Source of the DNA: Clostridia bacterium
GTDB lineage: Bacteria > Bacillota_E > RBS10-35 > JAJYVN01
DNA length: 14,951 nucleotides
Assembly (NCBI GenBank): GCA_027335515.1
Contig: DAHWHT010000266.1
Span: 1-14,951 of the forward strand
Direction: 5' to 3'
In this document: positions 1-7,795 of the stretch, in pieces
Position numbering within the stretch: position 1 is the stretch's first letter
How the letters are laid out: every line of letters begins with the position of its first letter
Position numbers and translations under genes: made by a program
The notes under the pieces: generated by a model
Told to the model about the DNA's origin: nothing
The model's input: only the letters and a program-made list of their open reading frames with translations
The model's database searches: none

Positions 1-208
1 GCTGTCCGGCGTGGCTGTGTTTCAATAACCGTGCCGCGGCGGGGATCCTGGCGTGGGCGGTTCGGTTGCGTACGTCTGCGGTTGCCTGTTGCCTAGCGCC
101 CCGTCAGGGGTAAATCCAGGCTGAAAGGGGCAAAGTCCTGGTCGGACGGGCGGTGTGGAAGACCGGCGCAGTCGGTTGGCACACATATTTCTGACCAGGA
201 GCGAACGG
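1..208. other. Gene-free left edge / PEPC leader
   Basis: No recognisable gene lies here. One plus-strand frame ends in TAA at 25-27 and could be the last residues of an upstream gene, but eight codons are too few to judge. The stretch from about 100 to 150 contains short mutually exclusive stems: CCCC/GGGG around GTCA, CCAGG pairing with CCTGG near 117-141, and GTCC/GGAC. It could be a structured PEPC leader, but no known riboswitch consensus is visible. Confidence 0.3.
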
Positions 209-3049
209 TTGTCGTCTGCACAGGGAAGCGGGCCGGAACGGCCTGCGCGCAAGCTGCGCCGCGATATCAACCTTCTGGCGGGTTTGTTGGGGGAGGTGCT
301 GCGCGAGCAGGCCGGCCCGGAGGTGTTCGACGATGTCGAGCGCATCCGCAGGGCCTGCAAGGGCCTGCGCCGGCACTTTACCCCCGCGACCGCCATCGCC
401 TTGCGGGAGCGCATCGGGGCGCTGGATATTGATCGGACCGTGGCCGTGATTCGGGCGTTCTCCATTTACTTTCAGCTGGCCAACATCGCCGAGCAGCACC
501 ATCGGGTGCGGCGGCGGCGGGAGCATGCGCTGCGCCCACATGCCGAAGGCCACCAGGACGAGTCGTTTGGCGAATTGGCGGCGGCGCTGCGGCGGCGGGG
601 CCTTTCCAGCGAGGCGGTGCAGCGCCTGCTGGACGGGTTGCGCGTCGATCTGGTCAGCACCGCCCACCCGACCGAGGCGGTGCGGCGCACGGTGCTTGAG
701 AAGCACGAGGCGGTGCATCGTCAGCTGGAGCGCCTGGACCGCGAGGTGCTGACTCCGCAGGAACGCCACTGGGTGGAACGGGAGTTGCACGCCGAGATCA
801 CCGCCCTTTGGCAGACGGACGAGTTGCGCGGTTCGGCGCCCACGGTGATCGACGAAGTCAAAAACAACCTGTTCTATTTCGACGACATCCTTTTTGACGC
901 GCTGCCGCAGGTGACGGCCGATTTCGCCGAAGAACTCGCCGCCGCCTACCCCGAGGCGCCGCCTTTGGTCGGTGCGGTGCTGCGCTTTGGCACCTGGGTG
1001 GGCGGCGATCGCGACGGCAACCCGTTGGTCACCCCCGAGACGACCCGCCAGGCACTGCTGCTGCAGCGGCGGCTGGTGCTGACCAAGTATCTGCGGGCCG
1101 TCGCCTTTGCGGCCCGCAAGCTCAGCCAGACGACGTCGCTGCAGCCGGCCGACGACGCCCTGGCGGCCGCCATCGCCGCCGACGAGGCGGCGCTGCCGAC
1201 GTTCAGCGCGTTCATGCGCGGGCGCAATCTGCAAGAGCCCTACCGACGGAAGCTGTTTTTCATGTATCGCAAGCTGGAGATCGCCCTGGTGGCGGCGGGT
1301 GGCGACGCGGCCGCGGAGCGCAGCGGCACCGCGGATCCCTCCCCGCCGCTGGGCGAGGACCGCGGCTACGTTACGGCGGCGGAACTGGCGGCGGACCTGA
1401 GCGTGATCGAACGCAGCCTGCGCGGTTCACGCGCGGGGGCGCTGGCCGACGCCTATCTGGTTCCGCTGCTGCAGCGGGTGCGGTTGTTCGGTTTCCACCT
1501 GGCGCCTATGGACATCCGCGACCACTCCGCCCGCCACGCGCTGGCGGTGGCCGAGATCCTCGCCCAGGCGGGCATCTGCTCCGACTACGGCGAGCGGACT
1601 CCCGCCGCGCAGGTCGAGTTGCTCGCGCGGTTGCTGGCGCCGGGCGGCTGGACGGGCGACGTGCGGCCGCAGGCGCTGTCAGCGGTGGCGGCGGATGTCT
1701 GGGGGATCTTCGCCGTGGTGGCGTGGGCGCGGCGGGAGTCCGGGCCCGAGGCCAACGGGCCTTACGTGATCAGCATGTCCCATGGGGTGGAGGACGTGCT
1801 GGAGGTGCAGTTCCTGGCGCAGACGGCCGGGCTGTGCGGTTGGACGGAGTCCGGGGCAGACGGGGAGCCGGTGTATCAGAGCCACCTGGATATTTCGCCC
1901 CTGGTGGAGACGATCGCTGACCTGCGCGGCGGCGCGGATATGCTGCGGCGGTTGCTGACCCATCCGGCGTACCTGCCCCAACTGAAGGCGCGCGGCTGCC
2001 GCCAGGAGGTCATGCTCGGGTAGTCCGACTCGACCAAGGACGGGGGATACCTCTCGGCCAACTGGGCCTTGTTTCGCGCCCAGCGGGAGTTGATGGCGGT
2101 GGCTGTTTCGGCCGGGGTGGAGTTGACCTACTTTCATGGCCGCGGCGGCACCCTCGGTCGCGGCGGCGGGCCGCTCGGAAGCGCGATCCGGGCCCAACCG
2201 CAGGGAAGCCAGCACGGCCGCCTGCGCATCACCCAACAGGGCGAGATGATGTCCCACCGCTTCCTGCCCCTGCCGATCGCCGAGCGCACCCTGGAGCAGG
2301 TGCTGGTGGCGGTCTGCGACGCGGCCCTGCGGTCCAACGACGCGCCGGTGGCGCCAGAGGCCTGGGAGCGGGTCGTGGAGGGCATGAGCGACGCATCGCT
2401 TTCCTGCTACCGCGCCCTGGTGGAAGAGCCGGCCTTTGTCCCATACTTCTACGCGGCGACCCCCATCGAGGAGATCGCCATGCTGAATATCGGCTCCCGG
2501 CCCAGCCGGCGGCGCCCGGGCCAGCGGATTGCCGATCTGCGGGCCATTCCCTGGGTCTTTGCCTGGACGCAGAGTCGCCACCTGCTGCCTGGTTGGTATG
2601 GGATGGGGACGGCGCTGCAGTCCTGCGGCGACTGGGACCTGTTGCGGGAGATGTATCGGGAATGGCCGTTTTTCCGCACGGTCGTCGACAACTGCGCCAT
2701 GGCCCTGTGCAAGGCCGATATGTCCATCGCGCGGGCCTACGCGGAGCTGGCCGCGGAGGTCGTACCGGAGGCGGAGCGGATCTTTGGCGTGGTGAACGCG
2801 GAATACGACCGGACGCAGGCGGCGGTGCTGCGCGTCCAGGGCAACCGCAGGCTGCTGGACGACCAACCGGCGTTGCAGCAGAGCATTGCCCTGCGCAATC
2901 CCTACGTCGATCCCCTCTCCTACCTCCAGGTGGCCCTGCTGCGCCGCCTGCGTGGCGGCCGTCTTGACGAGGCGGCGCGCGCGCGCCATCTGGGGGCGGT
3001 GCTGCGCACCCTCAACGGCATCGCCCATGGACTGCGCAGCACCGGTTGA
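209..3049 (+). pseudogene. ppc: Phosphoenolpyruvate carboxylase interrupted by an in-frame amber codon
   Basis: PEPC carboxylates phosphoenolpyruvate with bicarbonate to oxaloacetate, the anaplerotic feed of the TCA cycle in the cytoplasm. The frame encodes about 946 residues, normal for the bacterial family. The TTG at 209 is preferred because AGGAG (197-201) sits 7 nt upstream; the frame could also open at GTG 155. Family landmarks are in order: S-T-A-H-P-T-E with the catalytic His near residue 153, G-G-D-R-D-G-N-P at 265-272, M-D-I-R-D-H-S, H-G-R-G-G from residue 643, Q-G-E-M, R-A-I-P-W-V-F-A-W-T-Q, and the family C-terminus G-L-R-S-T-G. The only lesion is TAG at 2021-2023 (residue 605), where the family has the Tyr of Y-S-D-S. 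Both sides remain in one frame, so an automated caller would give two pieces, about 155-2023 and 2069-3049. Neither piece could form the active site alone. It is a recent nonsense mutation, a base-call error or a recoded codon; the first two are likelier. The gene ends 9 nt from convergent ribH. Confidence 0.95.
2021..2023 (+). other. In-frame TAG within the conserved PEPC Y-S-D-S motif
   Basis: The reading E-V-M-L-G-(TAG)-S-D-S-T-K-D-G-G-Y matches the family consensus M-L-G-Y-S-D-S-x-K-D-x-G, so the stop stands exactly where Tyr (TAC or TAT) is expected. One base change explains it. The frame stays open and conserved for a further 1026 nt to TGA at 3047-3049. Confidence 0.95.
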
Positions 3050-3058
3050 CGTCGCGGA

Positions 3059-3072
3059 TCAGGCGCGCCTGA
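3059..3072. repeat. Perfect 14-bp palindrome at the ribH stop
   Basis: TCAGGCGCGCCTGA equals its own reverse complement. It contains the ribH stop codon and lies 9 nt past the PEPC stop, between two converging genes. With no loop it is a poor hairpin terminator. It may be chance in GC-rich sequence or a site for a dimeric protein. Confidence 0.5.
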
Positions 3073-3592
3073 CGGGCGCCGTGGGTGGCGTCGCATCCCG
3101 GGCGAGGTCGCGCCAGAGCAACGCCGTCTCAAGGGCTGCCAGCGCGGCGTCCTCGCCCTTGTTGCCGGCATCGCCCCCGGCGCGCTCCGCAGCCTGGGCG
3201 AGGGTGCGCGTGGTCAACACCCCGAAGGCCACCGCCACCCCGCCCGGGCCCCACGCCGACGCCTCCAGGGCCACCTGGGTCAGACCCTGGGTGGTGGCCT
3301 CGCAGACGTAGCGGTAGTGGTCGGTGCCGCCTTCGATGACGGCACCCAGGCAGACGACCGCCGCGTGGCCGGCGGCCTGGGCGAGGCGCCGTGCCGTGGG
3401 CGCCAGTTCGAACGCCCCTGGGACGTGGCAGACGAGGATGTCCTGCGGCGCCACCCCCGCGGCCTGCAGGGCCCGTTCCGCGCCGCTCGCCAGTGCCTGG
3501 GTGATCTCCCAGTTGAAGCGGCTGACCACGATGGCCACGCGCAGGCCCCTGCCGTCCAATTCGGGCCGTGGATCCGGTATGCCGTGGTTCAC
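3059..3592 (-). CDS. ribH: 6,7-dimethyl-8-ribityllumazine synthase
   Basis: This enzyme makes lumazine, the penultimate step of riboflavin synthesis, by condensing 5-amino-6-ribitylaminouracil with 3,4-dihydroxy-2-butanone 4-phosphate. The 177-residue protein shows S-R-F-N at 24-27, V-P-G-A-F-E at 57-62, G-A-V-I-E-G-G-T-D-H at 83-92 with the catalytic His92, F-G-V-L-T-T at 123-128, the E-R-A-G Arg138 and N-K-G at 144-146. It is slightly longer than the usual 150-160 residues, with a short extra N-terminus and a Pro/Ala tail. The start is GTG 3592; its GTGA overlaps the TGA of the S41 peptidase, which implies translational coupling. The other riboflavin genes (ribD, ribE, ribBA) are not beside it, so it lies apart from a standard rib operon. 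Its stop codon sits in a perfect 14-bp palindrome. Confidence 0.95.
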   Translation of the reverse strand: MNHGIPDPRPELDGRGLRVAIVVSRFNWEITQALASGAERALQAAGVAPQDILVCHVPGAFELAPTARRLAQAAGHAAVVCLGAVIEGGTDHYRYVCEATTQGLTQVALEASAWGPGGVAVAFGVLTTRTLAQAAERAGGDAGNKGEDAALAALETALLWRDLARDATPPTAPVRRA

Positions 3593-4851
3593 GCGAAGTC
3601 CCCCCCATTGCCGGTGCGATCCGGCTCCAAAGTCACGGGGCCCGGGTCGGGCCAGGTCAGATCGTGGGCGGCGGGGCGGGGGCGATCACTGCGCAGCCAG
3701 GCCGCCGCCGTCCGCAGGACGGTATCCACGCCCGCGCGCAGGTCGGCCCGCGTTGGCGGAGATAGGTAGTGGGGGGCCATACCGCGCAGCGGCGACGGGG
3801 TATGGCCGTGCAGCGGAAAGCTGCGCGCGCAGACCAGCGTGGCACCGGAGCGGAGCGGGATGCGTTCCATCCAGCCGCAGGCACCACGGGTGGGCGTGCC
3901 GACCAGACAGGCGCCGGCGGCCTCCATGCCCGACACGAAGTGTTCACAGGCCGAGGCGCAGCCTTCGTCCATGAGGACGGCGAAGCGGCCGCCGTAGCGC
4001 CAGGGCCCCCGGGGGGTGCAGATCTCGACGCTGCGCTCAAAGAGGTTCGTTCCGGCCCGCCGCCAGAACGAGATGCTGGATACCACGGGAGCGCGCGCGA
4101 AGCGGCCGGTGCAGGCGTCCGCCAGGGCGTCGCTGCCGCCCCCGTTGCCGCGCACATCCACGACCAGCGCGGGGCTGTCGCGCGCCCCTTCCAACAGGGC
4201 ATCCAGGTGCGCCACGAAGGCGTCCGCCCCCCGGCCGCCCCAGGCGGGCACCCGCAGGCAGGCCACCCCGTCGACCGGCCAGGTGAGGGTGGGTGCCGGC
4301 GGTGGGCCGTCGGTCGGCGGCTGCGTGGGCCGCGTCAAGCGGTAGTGGCCGGATTCCGTCTCCACATCTAGGGGCGAGCCGCCGTCACCCTCGACCAGGC
4401 GGCGGCAGGCGTCGCGTCGGCGCGCCGCGGCGGTGGGGCCGTGGGACTCGGAAAGCGCCGCACGCATGGCGGTCGTGGCCGGCACCCCGTCCAGGCGCAG
4501 CACGACCTCGCCGGCGGCGGGGCGTCCGGCGAAGGCATCCCCTTCAAGCACCGTCAGGCCGTCTTCGATCCAGCCCAGTCGCAGCGGGGCCTGGGGCCGC
4601 GGGTCGGCCTTTCCCGGATACTCAAGCCGCGTGTGGTAGTCGTTGAGGCGCAGCACCAGCCGTTCCAAGAGCGGGTAGGCGGCCGCAAGGTCGGAGGCCG
4701 CGTTCACCGCAGGGCGAAGTTCCTCGGCCCACTGGTCGCCCACCGCTCCGGCGTATTCCAGCATGGGGTAGTGGGCCTGCAACGTCTGCCAGAGTTCGTC
4801 CAGCGCTTCCTGCGGTGTCACCGCCGCCACCACCTCACGCCGCATCGCCAT
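3589..4851 (-). CDS. S41 family peptidase (tricorn/C-terminal-processing type), no signal peptide
   Basis: A 420-residue serine protease of the S41 clan. The N-terminal helical part (about 10-70) leads to L-N-D-Y-H-T at 69-74, the family segment that carries the His (His73). A short PDZ-like piece around 95-125 contains V-V-L-R-L-D-G-V. The core has V-V-D-V-R-G-N-G-G-G at 230-239, then D-E-G-C-A-S-A-C-E at 295-303 with the predicted nucleophile Ser300. G-T-P-T-R-G (318-323) and the M-A-P-H-Y-L-S-P-P segment near 358-366 match the family's closing G-x-x-P-D region. No signal peptide or membrane helix is seen, so it is probably cytoplasmic, unlike exported CtpA-type enzymes. The start is ATG 4851 (or ATG 4845); no strong ribosome site precedes either. 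It starts 46 nt after the MFS stop and overlaps ribH by 4 nt. The substrate is unknown. Confidence 0.88.
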   Translation of the reverse strand: MAMRREVVAAVTPQEALDELWQTLQAHYPMLEYAGAVGDQWAEELRPAVNAASDLAAAYPLLERLVLRLNDYHTRLEYPGKADPRPQAPLRLGWIEDGLTVLEGDAFAGRPAAGEVVLRLDGVPATTAMRAALSESHGPTAAARRRDACRRLVEGDGGSPLDVETESGHYRLTRPTQPPTDGPPPAPTLTWPVDGVACLRVPAWGGRGADAFVAHLDALLEGARDSPALVVDVRGNGGGSDALADACTGRFARAPVVSSISFWRRAGTNLFERSVEICTPRGPWRYGGRFAVLMDEGCASACEHFVSGMEAAGACLVGTPTRGACGWMERIPLRSGATLVCARSFPLHGHTPSPLRGMAPHYLSPPTRADLRAGVDTVLRTAAAWLRSDRPRPAAHDLTWPDPGPVTLEPDRTGNGGDFA

Positions 4852-4897
4852 TGCGCCACGCGTCTGGCTTCTCCGCCGTCGACGCGGATCCCTGGGC

Positions 4898-6082
4898 TCA
4901 GGTCGCCCGGTGCGGGCGGTCCAGGCGCAGGGCGGCGATGCCGGTCGCCAGGACGACCGCGCCGATGGTCCACAGCGACGCGGCGAGGTGGGCGGCGATG
5001 AACCCGAACGCCGTAAAGGCAACGACACCGGAGAGGTCGCACAGGCCGCGCAGCAATCCGGTCACGGGGCCGATGGCCTCCGAGGGCGCATCCCGCTGGG
5101 TCCAGGAGAGCCAGCCCAGGGCGGTGAGGGAGAGGGCTCCGGCCAAAAGGACGCACACGAGCGCGATGGTCAACGGCCCGCGGGCGAGCGGCAGCAGGCA
5201 GAGAAAGAGCGTGGTGGCGGCGGCGGCGCCGGCGAGCAGTTGTCCGGGCGCGACCCGGTCCCCGAACCGGCCGGCGGCGAACTGCGAACCGATGTTGGCG
5301 AGGATCATGGCGGCCGTCACGGCCCCCACCAGCGGGTAGCCGGCCCCCGCCCGCAACAGCAGCACGGGGGCGCCCACCGCCGTCACCACGATGGGCAGGT
5401 TGGCCACCGCGGCGAGTCCGGCGCGGAGCGCGGTGGAGCCTGGCAGGCGGCCGCGGTTGCGTTCCCGGGCGGCGGCCGCCTCGCGGTGGATCGCGTCGGC
5501 CTTTGTGGGTGATGCCGTCGGGCGGACGCGCTTTGAGGGCAGGGCCAGGGTCAGAGGCAGACCGACCAGGACGAGCAGGGCGCACTCGGCCCAGAAGAAG
5601 ACCTGCGGGCCGAAGGCGGCCGCGACGGCACCCGCCAGGGCGTTGCTGATCAGTCCCGCGGTGGCCGCGGCCACGTTCACCCGCGCCAGCGCGGCCAACC
5701 GCAGGCGGGGGGGCACCTCGGCGGCCGCTGCGGCCAGGAGGGAAGTCCAATAGAGGCCCGCCGCGGCGCCCTGCAGCAGGCGCAGGCCGACCAGGGTGTC
5801 CGGGCTGTGGCTCAGGGCGTAGCCCCCCGTGGCCAGGGCGAAGAGGGCATAGGCGCACAAGAGCAGGTTGCGCGCCCCAAAACGTGTGAAGGCCCGGCCG
5901 GCCGCGAGCCCGAAGGCGGCCCGGGTCACCGCCCAGGAGGTGAAGGCCCATCCGACCAGATAGTTACTGGCGCCGCCGTGGGCAAGGTATGCGGGGATGA
6001 GGCCGGCGAGGCCGGCGATGGCCAGCGCCTGGACGGCGGCGAGGGCGATCCAGTGCGTCGGTCCTCCCGCCGTGAGATCCAA
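4898..6082 (-). CDS. MFS transporter
   Basis: A 394-residue, highly hydrophobic protein with roughly twelve membrane segments and a central charged loop near 185-215, typical of the major facilitator superfamily. The motif A loop between helices 2 and 3 is present as G-R-A-F-T-R-F-G-A-R at about 61-70. It carries a proton- or solute-coupled substrate across the cytoplasmic membrane; the substrate cannot be read from the sequence. The start is TTG 6082, the only usable start near the first helix, with a weak ribosome site, so the first few residues are uncertain. It is the first gene of a minus-strand unit with the S41 peptidase and ribH. A flavin-related substrate is only a guess from ribH; the helices show nothing diagnostic. 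Confidence 0.85.
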   Translation of the reverse strand: MDLTAGGPTHWIALAAVQALAIAGLAGLIPAYLAHGGASNYLVGWAFTSWAVTRAAFGLAAGRAFTRFGARNLLLCAYALFALATGGYALSHSPDTLVGLRLLQGAAAGLYWTSLLAAAAAEVPPRLRLAALARVNVAAATAGLISNALAGAVAAAFGPQVFFWAECALLVLVGLPLTLALPSKRVRPTASPTKADAIHREAAAARERNRGRLPGSTALRAGLAAVANLPIVVTAVGAPVLLLRAGAGYPLVGAVTAAMILANIGSQFAAGRFGDRVAPGQLLAGAAAATTLFLCLLPLARGPLTIALVCVLLAGALSLTALGWLSWTQRDAPSEAIGPVTGLLRGLCDLSGVVAFTAFGFIAAHLAASLWTIGAVVLATGIAALRLDRPHRAT

Positions 6083-6162
6083 GGACCGCCATGACCACCG
6101 TCCCGTTGCCGTCCGCTCCTCACCCGCGACCTGCCGCGCGACCGTTGCGCCGCGCCCAACCC

Positions 6163-6191
6163 AGTATCGCCGATCGCGGACGGATTGTCCT
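6163..6191 (-). promoter_or_regulatory. Weak sigma-70-like promoter for the MFS/S41/ribH unit
   Basis: On the minus strand, AGGACA (6186-6191) and GATACT (6163-6168) are 17 nt apart, each matching four of six consensus bases. The site is about 80 nt upstream of TTG 6082 and just past the candidate terminator of the sulfur operon. It is the best candidate in this gap but is weak. Confidence 0.3.
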
Positions 6192-6203
6192 AACGGGTTG
6201 GCG

Positions 6204-6222
6204 CCGGCGGATCCCGCGCCGG
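6204..6222 (-). terminator. Candidate terminator hairpin after the DUF202 gene
   Basis: CCGGCG (6204-6209) and CGCCGG (6217-6222) pair perfectly around a 7-nt loop, starting 5 nt after the DUF202 stop. No U-tract follows, so the terminator reading rests on placement and stem strength only. Confidence 0.4.
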
Positions 6223-6226
6223 GGGC

Positions 6227-6619
6227 TCAGGGGGCCACGATGCTGAAGATCGCGTAGGTGGCGGCGAGGGCGACGACGACCACCAGGGCCATGGCCAGGA
6301 AGGGCGAGGAAGGCAACGGCTCACCGCGGCGCCAGCGCCGCCAGGCGCGCAGGTGGCGCATGCCGGCCACGCACACGATGGCACCGCCTGCGGCGACCAG
6401 TCCGATCCCCAGGCGGCGGGTGCCCACTTGGCCATGCCCGCCGCCGCTCAGGCCAAGCTTGTGGAGAAAGAGCACGAACTTGGCGAGGACGACGCCCAGG
6501 GCGACCAGGGAAACCCCGGTGCGCACCCACGCCAGGAGGGTGCGTTCGAGCGCGAGCCCGACGCGCGCATCGGGCCCGCCTGCCGCATCCGGTTCCGGGG
6601 CGCCGCCCCTGGTGCCCAA
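6227..6619 (-). CDS. DUF202 family (YidH-like) small membrane protein
   Basis: A 130-residue protein with the DUF202 signature E-R-T-L-L-A-W-V-R-T-G at 25-35, followed by three predicted membrane segments (about 36-54, 69-88, 107-127). The molecular role of the family is not established. TTG 6619 is chosen because it lies 5 nt after the stop of the DUF302 gene and gives a short polar N-terminus before the signature. The frame stays open much further upstream, but that part overlaps the DUF302 gene and is a shadow. It is the last gene of the cstR operon, and a hairpin follows its stop. A link to sulfide/persulfide stress is inferred only from the operon. Confidence 0.82.
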   Translation of the reverse strand: MGTRGGAPEPDAAGGPDARVGLALERTLLAWVRTGVSLVALGVVLAKFVLFLHKLGLSGGGHGQVGTRRLGIGLVAAGGAIVCVAGMRHLRAWRRWRRGEPLPSSPFLAMALVVVVALAATYAIFSIVAP

Positions 6620-6624
6620 TGCCG

Positions 6625-7032
6625 TCAGCCGGCCGCCTCGCGCAATGCTTCGACCAGAACCCCTTCCACTTCCTCGGCCAGGGCGTGCAGTTTGGGGTCG
6701 CCGCCCAGCATGCCCATCAGCGCGGTGGGACGCGGCAGGCCGATGCGCGTACCGTCCCCGTCGCCGTACACCATCACCTTGCAGGGCAGGAAGTATCCGA
6801 CTTCCGGCTCGGACTCGAGCGCCTCCTTGGCGCGCGGGGCGCTGCACACCTCGAGAATGCGAAACTCCCGCTCGAGTTTCAGACCCTTTTCCCGCAGCTT
6901 CTCGTTGATGTCCAGGGCCCACAGGACGCTGAACTTGCGCTTGGCCAGCGCCGTGTCCACCGCCCGTGCCGCCTCCTCCACGCCCAGGGCGGTCGGAAAG
7001 CTCAGGCGCAACGCATCCGTCGTGGTGGCCAT
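6625..7032 (-). CDS. DUF302 domain-containing protein
   Basis: A 135-residue soluble protein matching DUF302 along its length: F-S-V-L-W-A-L-D-I at 34-42, then L-R-E-K-G, I-L-E-V-C at 59-63, and F-L-P-C-K-V-M-V-Y at 81-89. Cys63 and Cys84 are positions where the family commonly has cysteines, which could suit persulfide or metal chemistry, though no activity is established. ATG 7032 is preceded by a purine-rich A-G-G-G-G and G-A-A-G-G run. It begins 19 nt after the rhodanese stop and ends 5 nt before the DUF202 start, so it lies inside the operon headed by the CstR-like repressor. DUF302 genes are often found near sulfur or thiol metabolism genes, which fits here. Confidence 0.9.
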   Translation of the reverse strand: MATTTDALRLSFPTALGVEEAARAVDTALAKRKFSVLWALDINEKLREKGLKLEREFRILEVCSAPRAKEALESEPEVGYFLPCKVMVYGDGDGTRIGLPRPTALMGMLGGDPKLHALAEEVEGVLVEALREAAG

Positions 7033-7051
7033 CCTTCAGGTCCCCTCTCCG

Positions 7052-7414
7052 TCAAGGCTTTGCGCCGCGATGCACGGGACCACGCCAACCTAGCATACCG
7101 CCCGACAGGTTGAGGACGTTGCGCTGTCTGGCCCGCAGCAGGTGGGTCGCGACGCCGCTGCGGCTTCCGCTGCGACAGACGCAGACCACCAGTCGCTGCT
7201 CGGGCACCTCGGCCAACCGCTGATTCAGCTGGGGCAGCGGCAGCAGCACCGCGCCCGGGATATGGCCGGCCGCGTATTCGTCCGGTTGCCGCACGTCCAA
7301 GACCAGCGGGGCGTCCGGCTTCCCCAGCATGTCCTGCAGGCCGCCCGCATCGACGTGTGTCGGCACCGCCGGCGCGGCGGTTGCGCCGCGGGCCTTTCCC
7401 CATCCAAACATCAT
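7052..7414 (-). CDS. Single-domain rhodanese sulfurtransferase
   Basis: A 120-residue cytoplasmic rhodanese that would carry sulfane sulfur as a cysteine persulfide. It shows L-V-L-D-V-R at 37-42, E-Y-A-A-G-H-I-P-G-A at 46-55 and the active loop C-R-S-G-S-R at 80-85 with catalytic Cys80; a second Cys at 78 lies just before the loop. The C-terminal L-S-G-G-M-L-G-W is also typical. Start ATG 7414 (or ATG 7411) follows a G-rich ribosome site. The frame is open to 7492 but that part overlaps the end of cstR and adds nothing family-like. It sits 70 nt after cstR and 19 nt before the DUF302 gene. Pairing a rhodanese with a CstR-type sensor is the known logic of the cst persulfide-detoxification operon in Staphylococcus aureus. 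Confidence 0.93.
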   Translation of the reverse strand: MMFGWGKARGATAAPAVPTHVDAGGLQDMLGKPDAPLVLDVRQPDEYAAGHIPGAVLLPLPQLNQRLAEVPEQRLVVCVCRSGSRSGVATHLLRARQRNVLNLSGGMLGWRGPVHRGAKP

Positions 7415-7484
7415 TCGGAGTGTCCCCCCATCGGCCCCGCCGCTTGCAGTCCTGTGCGGCTGCGCGGCGACGGCGCGTCGGCCC

Positions 7485-7751
7485 TCAGACAAAATCCAGG
7501 AAGGCCTGCTTGGCGCGGCGCAGTTCCGGTTCTTCTTCCGGGGTCAACCCGCGGCGCAGGCACTCCTCCAGGTTCTCGCTGACCACTCCCATGGCCACCT
7601 TGGCCAGGGCGGCGCGCATGGCGGACACCTGGCGCACGATCTCGGTGCAGTCGCGTCCGTCCTCGATCATCCTTTGCACTCCGCGGGCCTGGCCCTCAAT
7701 GCGACGCAGGCGGGCCAGCAGGTCGTGCACCACGGGATCGGCGAGCTTCAT
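7485..7751 (-). CDS. cstR: CstR-like persulfide-sensing repressor (CsoR/DUF156 family)
   Basis: An 88-residue all-helical DNA-binding repressor of the CsoR family. R-L-R-R-I-E-G-Q-A-R-G at 14-24 is the family signature. The ligand positions decide the subgroup. Copper-sensing CsoR uses Cys-His-Cys; here they are Cys35, Asn60 and Cys64, in S-E-N-L-E-E-C. That is the arrangement of CstR, which forms di- or polysulfide links between its two cysteines and has no copper-binding His; the 29-residue Cys-Cys spacing also matches CstR. ATG 7751 has a good GGAAGG ribosome site. It heads an operon with a rhodanese, DUF302 and DUF202 genes, which supports sulfide/persulfide rather than copper sensing. 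It likely represses itself through the operator at 7796-7813. Confidence 0.92.
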   Translation of the reverse strand: MKLADPVVHDLLARLRRIEGQARGVQRMIEDGRDCTEIVRQVSAMRAALAKVAMGVVSENLEECLRRGLTPEEEPELRRAKQAFLDFV

Positions 7752-7795
7752 GGTCCTTCCCCCCACGACGACCGGTGCGCCGGCCGTCGGCCCCG

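Noticed and set aside
100..150. Riboswitch upstream of PEPC
   Set aside because: Short alternative stems are present, but no known consensus core could be matched.
2021..2023. TAG as pyrrolysine or a globally reassigned codon
   Set aside because: The position is Tyr in the family, no pyl genes are seen, and TAG ends the MFS gene at 9260-9262 normally.
2021..3049. PEPC as a naturally split two-subunit enzyme
   Set aside because: The break falls inside a conserved active-site motif, and the second part has no start codon with a ribosome site close after the stop.
7485..7751. The repressor as a copper-sensing CsoR
   Set aside because: The central copper-ligand His is Asn60, and no copper exporter or chaperone gene is nearby.
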